A model generated the notes under the pieces. The model was given only the letters and a program-made list of their open reading frames with translations. It made no database searches and was not told the origin of the DNA. This document shows, in pieces, positions 33,779-42,101 of a stretch of DNA of 49,074 nucleotides. Position numbers and translations under genes: made by a program. Every line of letters begins with the position of its first letter. Positions within the stretch are counted from its first letter, which is position 1. Source of the DNA: CAZGUH01 sp964529005 (lineage in GTDB: Bacteria; Actinomycetota; Acidimicrobiia; Acidimicrobiales; Ilumatobacteraceae); the NCBI GenBank assembly GCA_964529005.1, contig CAZGUH010000031.1, forward strand, positions 1-49,074. Direction: 5' to 3'.

Positions 33779-35602
33779 TCATGCCGGGACGAACGTGCCG
33801 GTGCGGTCGACGATGACGTGGGCGGTCATCGACGGCGTGACGCAGATCGCGCCGCCGTCGCCGGGGCCGAGCGCTGTGGCGTTGGCCATCGGTTCACCGA
33901 TCATCGTGTTCACCAGCGAGCTGGTCTCGGTCGCGGCGCATGGCTTGGCCGACGCCCACCCGGTGCCGCTCGGGTCGACGATGGCGACCGACAGCATCGA
34001 GGGGGCCGTGATCTCGACCGCCACCGGCGAGCCGGCGACGACTGCGCCGGCGCCGCTCAGGCGCGTGTCCGCCAGGCGCTGCGGCGTCGACGCACGCAGC
34101 TCGAGCCCGCCGGAGCCGGGACCGAACCACCCCGCGACGTCGAGGATCAGGTGGCCGCCGCCGCTGAACGTGCTGAGGCACAGCGAGCCGTCGTCGCCGA
34201 GCTGCACGATGGCGCTCGACGCGCCGTCGCGCCCGGCCGACACGTTGACGGTGCTCGTGCCCGGGGACTGCCCGCACGGGCCCGGGTAGGCGGCCACCGC
34301 GGTCGCCCCGGTCGAGCCGGCCGTCGTGAGGTTGATCAGCACCGCCTCGGCCGCCGACGGGACGCCGCCGCGCCCCGCGATCGGCACCGTGATCTCCTCG
34401 CCGGCGCTGCGGGCGCCCGGGTCGGTGGCGATCTGTGCTGGGTTGGCGCGCGTGTCGACCCAGCGCGTCGGCGTGATCGGGTGGAACGGTGCTCCGCCGG
34501 GATTGAAACCACCGAGGACGTCGACGATCAGGTCGGTCGGCGCGGACGAGTAGACGCAGACGTCGCCGTCGTCGAGCATCGTCACCACGAGGCTCGCCGT
34601 GTTGCGCATGGCGACGTAGTTGACGTTCGACGCGGTCGGCATCGATCCACACGGGAACACGGTGAGGTAGCCGGTGCGGCACGGGTCGACGGCGGTGACG
34701 GTCAGCGCGGCGGCGACCGTTCCCGGTGGCAGGACGTCGTCGAGGGCGACCGTGACCGCTCGGCCCGCGCCGAGCTTTCCGGACTCGCCGCCTCGCTCGG
34801 GGTCGCGGGTGTCGATCACCCGCACCGGTTCGATGCCCTCGAAGCCGGCAGCCTCGGCGACTGCCGGCGCCACGTCGGCGGCTGCGGTCGGCGAGCCGGT
34901 CAGGGCGTGCGCGTCGGTGCAGCGGACCACGGCGCGGCTGTCGAGCGCGCTCTTGATGAACGCGGCGAGCTGGACCGACCCCGCAGGTGTGAGGTGGATG
35001 CCGTCGGACGAGAACCAGGAGGGCTGTGCCGCGCTGTAGCTGTCCCAGTCGAGCAGGCGCAGGTTCGGCCAGCGAATGGTCGCGGCCTGGAGGTCGGCGT
35101 TGTGCCGCCGGTAGACCGGCGCGCCCGCGATCGCGCCGCCGGGCAGGTCGTAGCTGACGTTCGACCGGTACGTCAGCCAGAAGACCTCGCTGACACCCTG
35201 GCTGTTGGCTTCGGCCATGATCGCGTCGATGTCGCCGCTGATGTCGTGGAAGTCGTCGTATCCGGCCATCACGACCAGCACTTGTCCCAGCTGGCCGTCG
35301 TAGGTCGTGCGGATCAGCGGCAGCAGGCTGCGCGGGGTGGAGCCGAAGCGCCCGCGGCAGCTGCCGACGACGAGGCGGCGGCAGCTCTGGGCGTCGAGCA
35401 ACACGTCGTAGTCCTGGGCGATGACCTCGTCGTCGTTCGGGTAGATGTGCATCGACATCATCGTCGAGTCGCCGATCAGCGAGACCCGCGCTGCCCCCGG
35501 TGGCGCCGCGTCTGCCCTGGTGGGCGCATCGGCGATGTCGGCGGCAGCGACGCCGGCAGCCACGAGGGCGAGCACGAGCGCGGATCTGGCGGTGCGGTTC
35601 AC
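33779..35602 (-). CDS. Secreted SGNH hydrolase-like protein with repeated surface domains
   Basis: 607 residues. Signal peptide 1-33. SGNH-like domain about 38-220: Ser46 (LIGDSTMMS), Asp200 and His203 (SSDGIHLTPAG); the block III Asn is replaced (AGYDDF), so activity is uncertain. From about 255 three related beta-rich units follow, each opening with a (V/L/A)DTR motif (RVIDTRDP, RWVDTRAN, RLADTRLS) and, in the first two, closing with LI(V/L)DV.G(G/W)F. A similar unit occurs in the collagen-like protein at 47678. Cysteines are paired within units, as in exported proteins. Probably a cell-surface or released protein of unknown substrate. ATG at 35602. Confidence 0.65.
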   Translation of the reverse strand: MNRTARSALVLALVAAGVAAADIADAPTRADAAPPGAARVSLIGDSTMMSMHIYPNDDEVIAQDYDVLLDAQSCRRLVVGSCRGRFGSTPRSLLPLIRTTYDGQLGQVLVVMAGYDDFHDISGDIDAIMAEANSQGVSEVFWLTYRSNVSYDLPGGAIAGAPVYRRHNADLQAATIRWPNLRLLDWDSYSAAQPSWFSSDGIHLTPAGSVQLAAFIKSALDSRAVVRCTDAHALTGSPTAAADVAPAVAEAAGFEGIEPVRVIDTRDPERGGESGKLGAGRAVTVALDDVLPPGTVAAALTVTAVDPCRTGYLTVFPCGSMPTASNVNYVAMRNTASLVVTMLDDGDVCVYSSAPTDLIVDVLGGFNPGGAPFHPITPTRWVDTRANPAQIATDPGARSAGEEITVPIAGRGGVPSAAEAVLINLTTAGSTGATAVAAYPGPCGQSPGTSTVNVSAGRDGASSAIVQLGDDGSLCLSTFSGGGHLILDVAGWFGPGSGGLELRASTPQRLADTRLSGAGAVVAGSPVAVEITAPSMLSVAIVDPSGTGWASAKPCAATETSSLVNTMIGEPMANATALGPGDGGAICVTPSMTAHVIVDRTGTFVPA

Positions 35603-35670
35603 GATGCGATCCTCTGGTGTTCAACGCGGTGGGAACCGCTGGCGAGTGCCCGCCCGGGTTACCCACCGTA

Positions 35671-36639
35671 GTGACGTTGTCAGACCTGTCGCACTTCAAG
35701 AACTCGTCACGCGGGCCAGGCATCTGCGACCGACGTCACGGTCGGGAACGTTTACACGAGGCCGCGTCCTCTCTACCGTGTGGCGCCATCGGGGGATCGG
35801 ATTCTCTTCGGGTCAGGTTCCACGGCGTGCGCGGGTCCACGCCGTGCCATGGCGACGACGTGCGGCGGTATGGCGGCAACACGTCGTGTGTCTCGCTGAC
35901 GATCCCCGGCGAAGCGCCGATCCTGTTCGACATGGGCACGGGACTGCGCTACTTCGGCTGCGGTCTGACCCAGCGCCCCGGGTTCGTGGCCACAGCGCTG
36001 GTGACCCATCTGCATTGGGACCACACGCAAGGTCTGCCGTTCTTCGCCCCGATCCTGTGGGACGGCTCCCGCCTCGACGTCTACGCCCCCGCTCAGGATG
36101 ACGGCCGAGCGATCGCCGACGTGTTCGCCGGCCTCATCCGGCCGCCGGCGTTTCCCGTCGAGCTGGATCGTCTGCCGGGGGTGGTGCGCTTCCACGACGT
36201 CGTCGATGCCGACTGGGCGATCGGCAGCGTCAAGGTGATGGCACGCTCCATCCCGCACGTTGGCGCCACATGCGGGTACCGGGTCGAGTGGAACGGCCGC
36301 AGCGTCGCGTACATGAGCGACCATCAGCAGCCCTACGACGGATCGTTCCATGCCACGGACGGCGCGCTCGAACTCGCGGAAGGTGTCGACGTGCTGATCC
36401 ACGATGCGCAGTATCTGGCCGCCGAGTTCGAGCGCAAGCGCACCTGGGGCCACTGCACGATCGACTACGCGGTGTGGATGGCCATCGAAGCCAAGGCCCG
36501 CACGCTGGTCCTGTTCCATCACGACCCCACACACGACGACGACATGCTCGACGGGATCGTGGCCCGCGCCCGCGCCGAGGGCGCCGCCCACGGCGTCGAG
36601 GTGATCTGCGCGGCGGAGGGCCTGACCCTCTCGTTGTGA
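35671..36639 (+). CDS. Metallo-beta-lactamase-fold hydrolase
   Basis: The conserved domain begins at RVRFHGVRGSTPCHGDDVRRYGGNTSCVS (about 35809). Metal ligands: THLHWDHTQG, IPHVGATCGY, YMSDHQQP and LVLFHHDP, the phosphodiesterase-like group of the family. The start is a problem: no ATG, GTG or TTG lies just before the domain. The nearest upstream in-frame candidates are GTG 35671 and TTG 35677, adding about 46 poorly conserved residues; the GTG at 35827 would remove the first strand. An upstream start is reported here with low certainty; an AUC start at 35788 is another option. Stop is 7 bp before the MauE/DoxX gene. Confidence 0.75.
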   Translation: MTLSDLSHFKNSSRGPGICDRRHGRERLHEAASSLPCGAIGGSDSLRVRFHGVRGSTPCHGDDVRRYGGNTSCVSLTIPGEAPILFDMGTGLRYFGCGLTQRPGFVATALVTHLHWDHTQGLPFFAPILWDGSRLDVYAPAQDDGRAIADVFAGLIRPPAFPVELDRLPGVVRFHDVVDADWAIGSVKVMARSIPHVGATCGYRVEWNGRSVAYMSDHQQPYDGSFHATDGALELAEGVDVLIHDAQYLAAEFERKRTWGHCTIDYAVWMAIEAKARTLVLFHHDPTHDDDMLDGIVARARAEGAAHGVEVICAAEGLTLSL

Positions 36640-36646
36640 GCCGGCG

Positions 36647-37021
36647 ATGACCGTCGCGCTGTCGATCCTTCTGGGCGCTGTCTTCCTGGTGGCCGGCGTG
36701 TCGAAAGCTGCCGCGGGCGCCCGGTGGCGCGCCCAGGCGGCGACGCTCGGCGCGCCGAACGCTGTCGCCGTCGCGTTGCCCTGGGTCGAGATCGCGCTGG
36801 GCGCGATGGCGGTCGCGCAGATCGCTCGCCGGTGGGTCGCCGTGGCGCTCGCGCTGCTGCTGGTCGCGTTCACCGTCGCCATCGTCCGGCAGCTGCACGC
36901 CGGGGCGCGTCCCCCATGTGCGTGTTTCGGAGCGTGGAGCACCGCGCCGATCGGGCCGGCGCACGTCGTCCGGAACGCGGTGTTGATCGCGTTGGCGGTG
37001 ACCGTCGCCGCTGCTACGTGA
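36647..37021 (+). CDS. MauE/DoxX-family redox-associated membrane protein
   Basis: 124 residues with four hydrophobic helices. Marks are the ILLGAVFLVAGVSKA first helix and the PPCACFGAW Cys-x-Cys motif (about 88-94) between the third and fourth helices, followed by GPAHVVRNAVLIALAV. MauE-type proteins are thought to help disulfide formation or electron transfer in the envelope. Starts 7 bp after the metallo-hydrolase stop, so probably cotranscribed. Its 3' end overlaps the convergent S9 peptidase gene by 8 bp. Confidence 0.7.
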   Translation: MTVALSILLGAVFLVAGVSKAAAGARWRAQAATLGAPNAVAVALPWVEIALGAMAVAQIARRWVAVALALLLVAFTVAIVRQLHAGARPPCACFGAWSTAPIGPAHVVRNAVLIALAVTVAAAT

Positions 37022-39050
37022 GCCGCGGCGACGTGAGCACGCGGAGCAGGAACGCCGATACCCGGGCCTCGTCCCGCCAGCGGTCGTAGCGGCCGCTGGG
37101 CCCGCCGTGGCCGGCCCCCATTTCGCACTTGAAGATCAGCGGTCCACGACCCGTCGACACGGCGCGCAGCTTGGCGACCCATTTGGCCGGCTCGTGGTAG
37201 CTGACGCGTGGATCGTTGAGGCCAGCGGTCACGTAGAGGGCCGGGTAGGCCGCGGCGGCCGTGTTGTCGTAGGGGGAGTAGCCGAGCATGTAGCTGGCCC
37301 ACGGCTCCTGTCGCGGATCGCCCCACTCCTCCCACTCGGTGACGGTGAGCGGCAACGACGGATCGCTCATCGTCGAGACGATGTCGACGAACGGGACCTC
37401 CGCGACCGCGGCGCCGAAGAGGTCGGGCCGCATCGTCACGCACGCGCCGACCAGCAATCCGCCAGCGGAGCCGCCGCGGATCGCGACGCGGCCTGGCGCG
37501 GCCCAGCCCGACGCGACGAGGTGCTCGACGCAGGCGATCGTGTCGGTGAAGGTGTTGCGCTTCGCCAGCAGCTTGCCGTCGAGGTACCACCGGCGGCCGA
37601 GCTCGCCGCCTCCGCGAGGGTGGACGAGCGCCCACGTCCATCCCCGGTCGAGGAGCGACAGCCGGCTCACCGAGAACCATGGCGGCATCGAGATCTCGTA
37701 GCTGCCGTAGCCGTACACAACGCAAGGGGCCGTGCCGTCGGGCGTGCGGTCGATGGCCCGGACGACGTCGACCGGCACACGCGTGCCGTCGAGGGCGATC
37801 GCCCACTCCCGACCCGCGGTGTAGCGGGCGAGGTCGACACCGGGAACGGGAGTCTGCTTCAGCAGCTCGCGAGCGCCCGAGCGGACGTCCTCCTCGTACA
37901 CGGTGGGCGGCGTGGTGAGCGACTGGTACGAGAAGCGGACGGTGGTGGCGAGCCACTCGGGGTTGGCGTCGAGCTCGACCTCGTGCGGCTCGTCACCGAG
38001 GTCGACGGAGCGCTCGCCGCCGTCGCGAAACAGGACCCTCAGGCGCTGCTGCGCGTCGGCCCACTCGTGCACGACGAGGTGGTCGGCGAATGGCTCGACG
38101 GCGGTGATGCGCCGGCCCGGCTCGTGTCCGACCAGCTCGGTCCACTGGCCCGGGTCGTCGTGGGGCGCGGTCATCACGCGGAAGTCCTCGGCGTCGAGGT
38201 TGGTGAGCACCACGAACCGGTCACCCCAGTCGTCGACGCCGTACTCGACGTCCGCGGCGCGCGCTCGCACCAGCCGCGGAGTCCCGGCCGGCGCTCCGGC
38301 CGGGACGAGCCACACCTCGGTGGAGGTCTTGCTCTCGCTCGAGATGATGATCCAGCGACCGCTGCGGCTGAGCTCGACGCCGACGAAGAAGCGCTCGTCG
38401 AGATCCTCGAAGACGAGCTCGTCGTCGGCCTGCGTGGTTCCAACGGTGTGTCGCCACACCTGGAACGGACGCATCGCCTCGTCGGGCTTCACGTAGAACA
38501 GCGCCGTCGCGTCCGCCGACCACGCCGTTCCGCCCCACGTCGTGTCGCGCAGCTCGTCGCTCAGGTCCCGTCCGGCGCCGAGGTCGCGCACCCGCATGGT
38601 GTACCGCTCGCTGCCGTCGAGGTCGTGCGACCATGCGAGCAGGCGATGATCCGGGCTGACGTCGAACGCGCTCAGCGAGAAGTAGTCGTGCCCCTCCGCC
38701 TCGACGTTCTCGTCGAGGATGACCGTCTCGGCCGCGTCGTCGCGCGACGCGCCGCGGCAGTGGATCCGGTACGGCTTGCCTTCCTCGGTGCGCCCGACGT
38801 ACCACCACTGGTCCTTGCGCACGGGCACGTCGACGTCGGTCTCCCGCACGCGGGCGCGGATCTCCTGGAACAGCGTCTCGACGAGAGCGCCGTCCTGGGC
38901 GAACCAGGCGTCGGCGTAGGCGTTCTCGGCCTCCAGGTAGGCGATCGTGTCGGGATCGTCGCGATCGCGCATCCACGCCCATGGATCGGGGGTCGGACCT
39001 GTCGGCCGCTGCCACACGTGCGCGACCTGCTTGGCTCTGAGGGCGTCCAC
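37014..39050 (-). CDS. S9 family prolyl oligopeptidase (protease II type)
   Basis: 678 residues from the GTG at 39050 (VAVDALRAKQVAHVWQ); ATGs at 39107 and 39137 extend it but overlap the divergent ferredoxin start. The N-terminal seven-bladed propeller (about 60-400) contains DWGDRFVVLTN-like blades. The C-terminal alpha/beta hydrolase has the nucleophile serine in RGGSAGGLLVG (about residue 528), the Asp in LNDPRVSYHEPAKWV and the His in GAGHGGPSGRY. Cleaves small peptides, typically after Pro or basic residues. No signal peptide is visible, so probably cytoplasmic. Confidence 0.88.
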   Translation of the reverse strand: MDALRAKQVAHVWQRPTGPTPDPWAWMRDRDDPDTIAYLEAENAYADAWFAQDGALVETLFQEIRARVRETDVDVPVRKDQWWYVGRTEEGKPYRIHCRGASRDDAAETVILDENVEAEGHDYFSLSAFDVSPDHRLLAWSHDLDGSERYTMRVRDLGAGRDLSDELRDTTWGGTAWSADATALFYVKPDEAMRPFQVWRHTVGTTQADDELVFEDLDERFFVGVELSRSGRWIIISSESKTSTEVWLVPAGAPAGTPRLVRARAADVEYGVDDWGDRFVVLTNLDAEDFRVMTAPHDDPGQWTELVGHEPGRRITAVEPFADHLVVHEWADAQQRLRVLFRDGGERSVDLGDEPHEVELDANPEWLATTVRFSYQSLTTPPTVYEEDVRSGARELLKQTPVPGVDLARYTAGREWAIALDGTRVPVDVVRAIDRTPDGTAPCVVYGYGSYEISMPPWFSVSRLSLLDRGWTWALVHPRGGGELGRRWYLDGKLLAKRNTFTDTIACVEHLVASGWAAPGRVAIRGGSAGGLLVGACVTMRPDLFGAAVAEVPFVDIVSTMSDPSLPLTVTEWEEWGDPRQEPWASYMLGYSPYDNTAAAAYPALYVTAGLNDPRVSYHEPAKWVAKLRAVSTGRGPLIFKCEMGAGHGGPSGRYDRWRDEARVSAFLLRVLTSPRLT

Positions 39051-39105
39051 GGCGACAGAGGGTAGCGATGGGGTTCGGCGCGGATTGCCGTAGGGTGCAG
39101 GTGTC

Positions 39106-39432
39106 ATGCGGGTGTGGATCGACCAGGACTTGTGCACCGGCGACGGTCTCTGCCTCGATCATTGCCCCGACGTGTTCGTGCAGCTGGAAGACGGCATCGC
39201 GTACGTGGCCGACCAGTCCGGCCCGCTCAACGACCCGGGCGGGTCGGGGAGCATGGCCACCGTCCCGCTGCGCCTCCATCGTGCCGTGATCGACGCCGCC
39301 GAGGACTGCCCCGGCGAGTGCATCTTCATCGAGGTCGATCCCGTGATCGCGGTGCCCACGCCGGCGCCTGCGCCGGCGCGGCGTTGGCAGGCGGGTCGCT
39401 CCCGCCGGTTCGACGACGCGGCCGCGGGCTGA
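39106..39432 (+). CDS. Ferredoxin (small Fe-S protein)
   Basis: 108 residues, ATG at 39106. N-terminal cysteines in CTGDGLCLDHCPDVF (C-x5-C-x3-CP) and a second group in AAEDCPGECIFIE, the layout of the short [3Fe-4S]/[4Fe-4S] ferredoxins that often serve cytochrome P450s or oxygenases in actinobacteria. A 15-residue glycine-rich insert and a 30-residue Pro/Ala/Arg tail are unusual additions. No P450 or oxygenase gene adjoins it; the next gene is the HxlR regulator, then the SUF genes. Confidence 0.75.
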   Translation: MRVWIDQDLCTGDGLCLDHCPDVFVQLEDGIAYVADQSGPLNDPGGSGSMATVPLRLHRAVIDAAEDCPGECIFIEVDPVIAVPTPAPAPARRWQAGRSRRFDDAAAG

Positions 39433-39476
39433 CCGGACCGGCGGCCGTTCGCCGGTCGTGGACTACGATCGAGCCG

Positions 39477-39992
39477 GTGAAGCGCAGCAGCGTCGCGCAC
39501 CTCAACTGCTCGATCGCCCAAGCGCTCGAGGTGGTGGGCGAGTGGTGGACGCCGCTGGTTCTCCGCAACATCTCGATGGGCCAGCGTCGCTTCGAAGCAC
39601 TCCAAGCTGACCTCGGCATCGCGCGCAACATCCTGTCGGATCGCCTTGCCACGCTCGTCGAGCACGGCGTGCTGACGCGGGTCAAGTACCACGATCATCC
39701 CGAGCGCTTCGAGTACCACCTCACCGACAAGGGCCGCGACCTGTGGTGCGTGCTCGCGGCGTTGATGGCCTGGGGCGACCGCTGGGCGGCCCCGCATGGC
39801 GCGCCGGTCGTCCTCGAGCACACCACGTGCGGCAAGCGGACTCAGCCGGTGATGGTCTGCGACCAGTGCGGTCAGCCGCTGTGCCTCTCCGACGTGCGCG
39901 CCACCCCGGGGCCCGGGTGGCGAACGCCGACCGGCGCCCCGCAACCCGAGTCGGCGCGACCCCGGGCAGCGGAGGCATCGGGCGCGATCTGA
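39477..39992 (+). CDS. HxlR-family regulator with cysteine-rich tail
   Basis: 171 residues from the GTG at 39477 (VKRSSVAHLNCSIAQALEVV). HxlR winged helix: CSIAQALEVVGEWWTPLVLR, FEALQADLGIARNILSDRLATLVEHGVL, YHLTDKGRDL. After it comes TTCGKRTQPVMVCDQCGQPLC, four cysteines spaced as in a zinc ribbon or metal site. The final 25 residues are Pro/Ala-rich, and the stop codon lies inside the third palindromic repeat. It is the regulator closest to sufB (267 bp, including the gap) and a candidate Fe- or redox-sensing controller of the SUF genes; that role is inferred. Confidence 0.75.
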   Translation: MKRSSVAHLNCSIAQALEVVGEWWTPLVLRNISMGQRRFEALQADLGIARNILSDRLATLVEHGVLTRVKYHDHPERFEYHLTDKGRDLWCVLAALMAWGDRWAAPHGAPVVLEHTTCGKRTQPVMVCDQCGQPLCLSDVRATPGPGWRTPTGAPQPESARPRAAEASGAI

Positions 39993-40137
39993 CGCCGCCC
40001 CGGCAACATNNNNNNNNNNNNNNNNNNNNNNNNNNNNNNNNNNNNNNNNNNNNNNNNNNNNNNNNNNNNNNNNNNNNNNNNNNNNNNNNNNNNNNNNNNN
40101 NNNNNNNNNGCCGCCCCGGCAACATTTCGCGCCCAAG
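39977..40137. repeat. Third palindromic repeat, split by the assembly gap
   Basis: 39977-40009 matches the first 33 bp of the 45-bp element in reverse orientation, and 40126-40137 the last 12 bp (TTCGCGCCCAAG). The 16 bp GCCGCCCCGGCAACAT occur on both sides of the N run (39994-40009 and 40110-40125). Joined at that overlap they give one element of exactly 45 bp. The stop codon of the HxlR gene (39990-39992) lies within it. Confidence 0.65.
40010..40109. other. Assembly gap of 100 N
   Basis: Exactly 100 unknown bases, the conventional placeholder for a gap of unknown size. Both flanks end in the same 16-bp piece of the palindromic repeat. The gap interrupts no recognisable gene: it falls between the HxlR regulator and the sufB promoter. 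True distance is probably zero (overlapping contigs) or about 36 bp (a tandem repeat pair), see findings. Confidence 0.97.
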
Positions 40138-40184
40138 CAGGGGGTGAGGGGAGGTGCGGCCGGGGGCCGGGGGATTGGCGGCGA

Positions 40185-40218
40185 GGAATTGTTACTATGG
40201 GCGTAGTGCAAATCCCCC
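40185..40218 (+). promoter_or_regulatory. sufB promoter block with internal dyad
   Basis: GGAATT (40185-40190), a 16-nt spacer containing the dyad ACTATGGGCGTAGT (40194-40207), a -10-like TGCAAA (40207-40212) and a C-run. The same arrangement precedes sufD (42102-42135), with 24 of 34 positions identical without gaps. A dyad between -35 and -10 is a usual place for a regulator to act. The sufB ATG is about 40 nt further on. Likely site for the Fe-S/iron-responsive control of the SUF genes; the regulator is not known. Confidence 0.55.
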
Positions 40219-40258
40219 ATCGCGCCGGCCCCCTCGCCGGCTGATCGGAGCGCCCCCG

Positions 40259-41659
40259 ATGACAGCCTTCGACCTCGACCTCACAAAGTACCAGCTCGGC
40301 TGGAGCGACGACGTGGAGTACGCCTTCACGCCGGAGAAGGGGCTCAACGAAGGCGTCGTCGAACAGATCTCCTGGTGGAAGGGCGAGCCGAACTGGATGC
40401 GGCAGATGCGGCTGCGCAGCCTGCGCACGTTCGAGCGCAAGCCGATGGCGCCGTGGTTCGCGGTGAACATGCCCGACATCGACTTCCAGGACATCTACTA
40501 CTACCTGCGCCCGGCGACCGACCAGGTCGACGAGTGGGACGAGCTCCCCGAGCAGATGAAGGTCACCTACGAGAAGCTCGGCATTCCCGAAGCCGAGCGC
40601 AAGTACCTGGCCGGTGTCACGGCGCAGTACGAGTCCGAGGTCGTCTTCCACCGCAACCGTGAGGACCTCGAGAAGCAGGGGATCCTCTTCTGCGACATGG
40701 ACACCGCGCTGCGCGAGTACCCCGACCTCGTGAAGCAGTACTTCGGCACCGTGATCCCGCCCGGCGACAACAAGTTCGCTGCCCTGAACACCAGCGTGTG
40801 GTCGGGCGGCAGCTTCATCTACGTGCCGCCCGGGGTCGAGTGCGAGATGCCGCTCCAGGCCTACTTCCGCATCAACAGCGAGAACGCCGGACAGTTCGAG
40901 CGCACGCTGATCATCGCTGACGAAGGCGCCAAGGTGCACTACATCGAGGGCTGCTCGGCGCCCGTGTACACCAGCGACTCGCTGCATTCGGCCGTTGTCG
41001 AGATCGTGGTCAAGCCGAGCGCTCGGGTCACCTACACGACGATCCAGAACTGGAGCCCGAACGTCTACAACCTCGTCACCAAGCGTGCCCGCGTGGAGGC
41101 CGAGGGCCACATGGAATGGGTCGACGGCAACATCGGCTCGAAGCTGACGATGAAGTACCCCAGTGTGTATCTGGTGGGCCCGAAGGCCACGGGCGAGGTG
41201 CTGTCGGTGGCGTACGCCGGCGCCGGCCAACACCAGGACGCCGGGGCCAAGATGGTTCACGCCGCGCCGGAGACCACCAGCAAGATCGTCTCCAAGTCGA
41301 TCAGCAAGGACGGCGGCATCACGACCTATCGGGGCCTGGTGCGTGTCGACGAGGGCGCCCGCAACTGCAAGAGCCACGTGCAGTGCGACGCGCTGATCCT
41401 CGACGAGCACAGCGAGAGCCGCACGCTGCCCTACATCGAGGTCGGCCAGCGCGACGCCCAGATCGGTCACGAAGCGACCGTGTCCAAGATCGCCGACGAG
41501 CAGCTCTTCTACCTGATGAGCCGCGGCCTGTCGCAAGAGCAGGCGATGAGCATGGTGGTCAACGGCTTCATCGAGCCGGTGACGCGCACCCTCCCGATGG
41601 AGTACGCCGTCGAGTGGAGCCGGCTGATCGAGCTGCAAATGGAAGGCTCGGTCGGGTAG
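40259..41659 (+). CDS. sufB: Fe-S cluster assembly scaffold protein SufB
   Basis: 466 residues, normal for SufB. ATG at 40259 (MTAFDLDLTKYQLGWSDDVE). Typical stretches: GLNEGVVEQISWWKGEPNWM, IPPGDNKFAALNTSVWSGGSFIYVPPGVECEMPLQAYFRIN, VHYIEGCSAP, ARNCKSHVQCDALILDEHS and, at the end, MSRGLSQEQAMSMVVNGFIEPVTRTLP. With SufD and SufC it forms the SufBCD scaffold that builds Fe-S clusters. First gene of the cluster, with its own promoter block. The Cys in KSHVQCDALI is the expected cluster-assembly cysteine. Confidence 0.96.
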   Translation: MTAFDLDLTKYQLGWSDDVEYAFTPEKGLNEGVVEQISWWKGEPNWMRQMRLRSLRTFERKPMAPWFAVNMPDIDFQDIYYYLRPATDQVDEWDELPEQMKVTYEKLGIPEAERKYLAGVTAQYESEVVFHRNREDLEKQGILFCDMDTALREYPDLVKQYFGTVIPPGDNKFAALNTSVWSGGSFIYVPPGVECEMPLQAYFRINSENAGQFERTLIIADEGAKVHYIEGCSAPVYTSDSLHSAVVEIVVKPSARVTYTTIQNWSPNVYNLVTKRARVEAEGHMEWVDGNIGSKLTMKYPSVYLVGPKATGEVLSVAYAGAGQHQDAGAKMVHAAPETTSKIVSKSISKDGGITTYRGLVRVDEGARNCKSHVQCDALILDEHSESRTLPYIEVGQRDAQIGHEATVSKIADEQLFYLMSRGLSQEQAMSMVVNGFIEPVTRTLPMEYAVEWSRLIELQMEGSVG

Positions 41660-41689
41660 GACACGCTCGCGCGCTGGCACAATGGTTTC

Positions 41690-42067
41690 GTGCCGATGCG
41701 GGCTGAGTGCAAGAACTTCGAGAGCCGCACGTATGCGAACGGTGAGACCGTCCGCAAATGCAACCTCGACCTCGCGCCGGACGCGCCCTGGCGGTGCCCG
41801 GACAACTGCCCGGCGTTCGAGCCGCGGCTCGCCGATGCGTCATGGACCTACGGCACGCTCGTCACCCCTCCCACGCCGCCGGAGCCGCCCGGGGTGGACG
41901 ACGGCAGCGCCGCGGCCGTCCTCGACGAAGCCGAGGAGCATCTCCGCTCGATCGGCGCGCAGGTGATGGCCGACGTGGCAGCCGAGCGGGCGCGATCGCG
42001 GCCGTCCCAGCGTGGTGGCGCCCGTGGTGGGGGGTGGCGGCGGCTGTTCCGCCGCCGTCGCGCCTGA
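41690..42067 (+). CDS. Four-cysteine small protein between sufB and sufD
   Basis: 125 residues from the GTG at 41690 (an ATG at 41696 is also in frame). The N-terminal 45 residues carry four cysteines: AECKNFESRTY, VRKCNLDLAP, and WRCPDNCPAFEPR, a C-x16-C-x11-C-x3-C layout that could hold a metal or Fe-S cluster. The middle is Pro-rich, then a short helix (DEAEEHLRSIGAQVMADVAAERA), and the tail is Gly/Arg-rich and basic. Located 30 bp after sufB and 68 bp before sufD on the same strand, so it is probably transcribed with sufB. Not recognised as a known SUF component. Confidence 0.6.
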   Translation: MPMRAECKNFESRTYANGETVRKCNLDLAPDAPWRCPDNCPAFEPRLADASWTYGTLVTPPTPPEPPGVDDGSAAAVLDEAEEHLRSIGAQVMADVAAERARSRPSQRGGARGGGWRRLFRRRRA

Positions 42068-42101
42068 CGTTCCGGGCCTCCCCGCCCCCGGCGGCGGCTC
42101 G

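Noticed and set aside
37107..39065. Plus-strand frame of about 650 codons opposite the S9 peptidase
   Set aside because: Shadow of the peptidase, whose catalytic triad and propeller are clear on the minus strand.
39106..39432. Ferredoxin considered as partner of a cytochrome P450 or oxygenase operon
   Set aside because: No P450, oxygenase or ferredoxin reductase gene adjoins it in the window.
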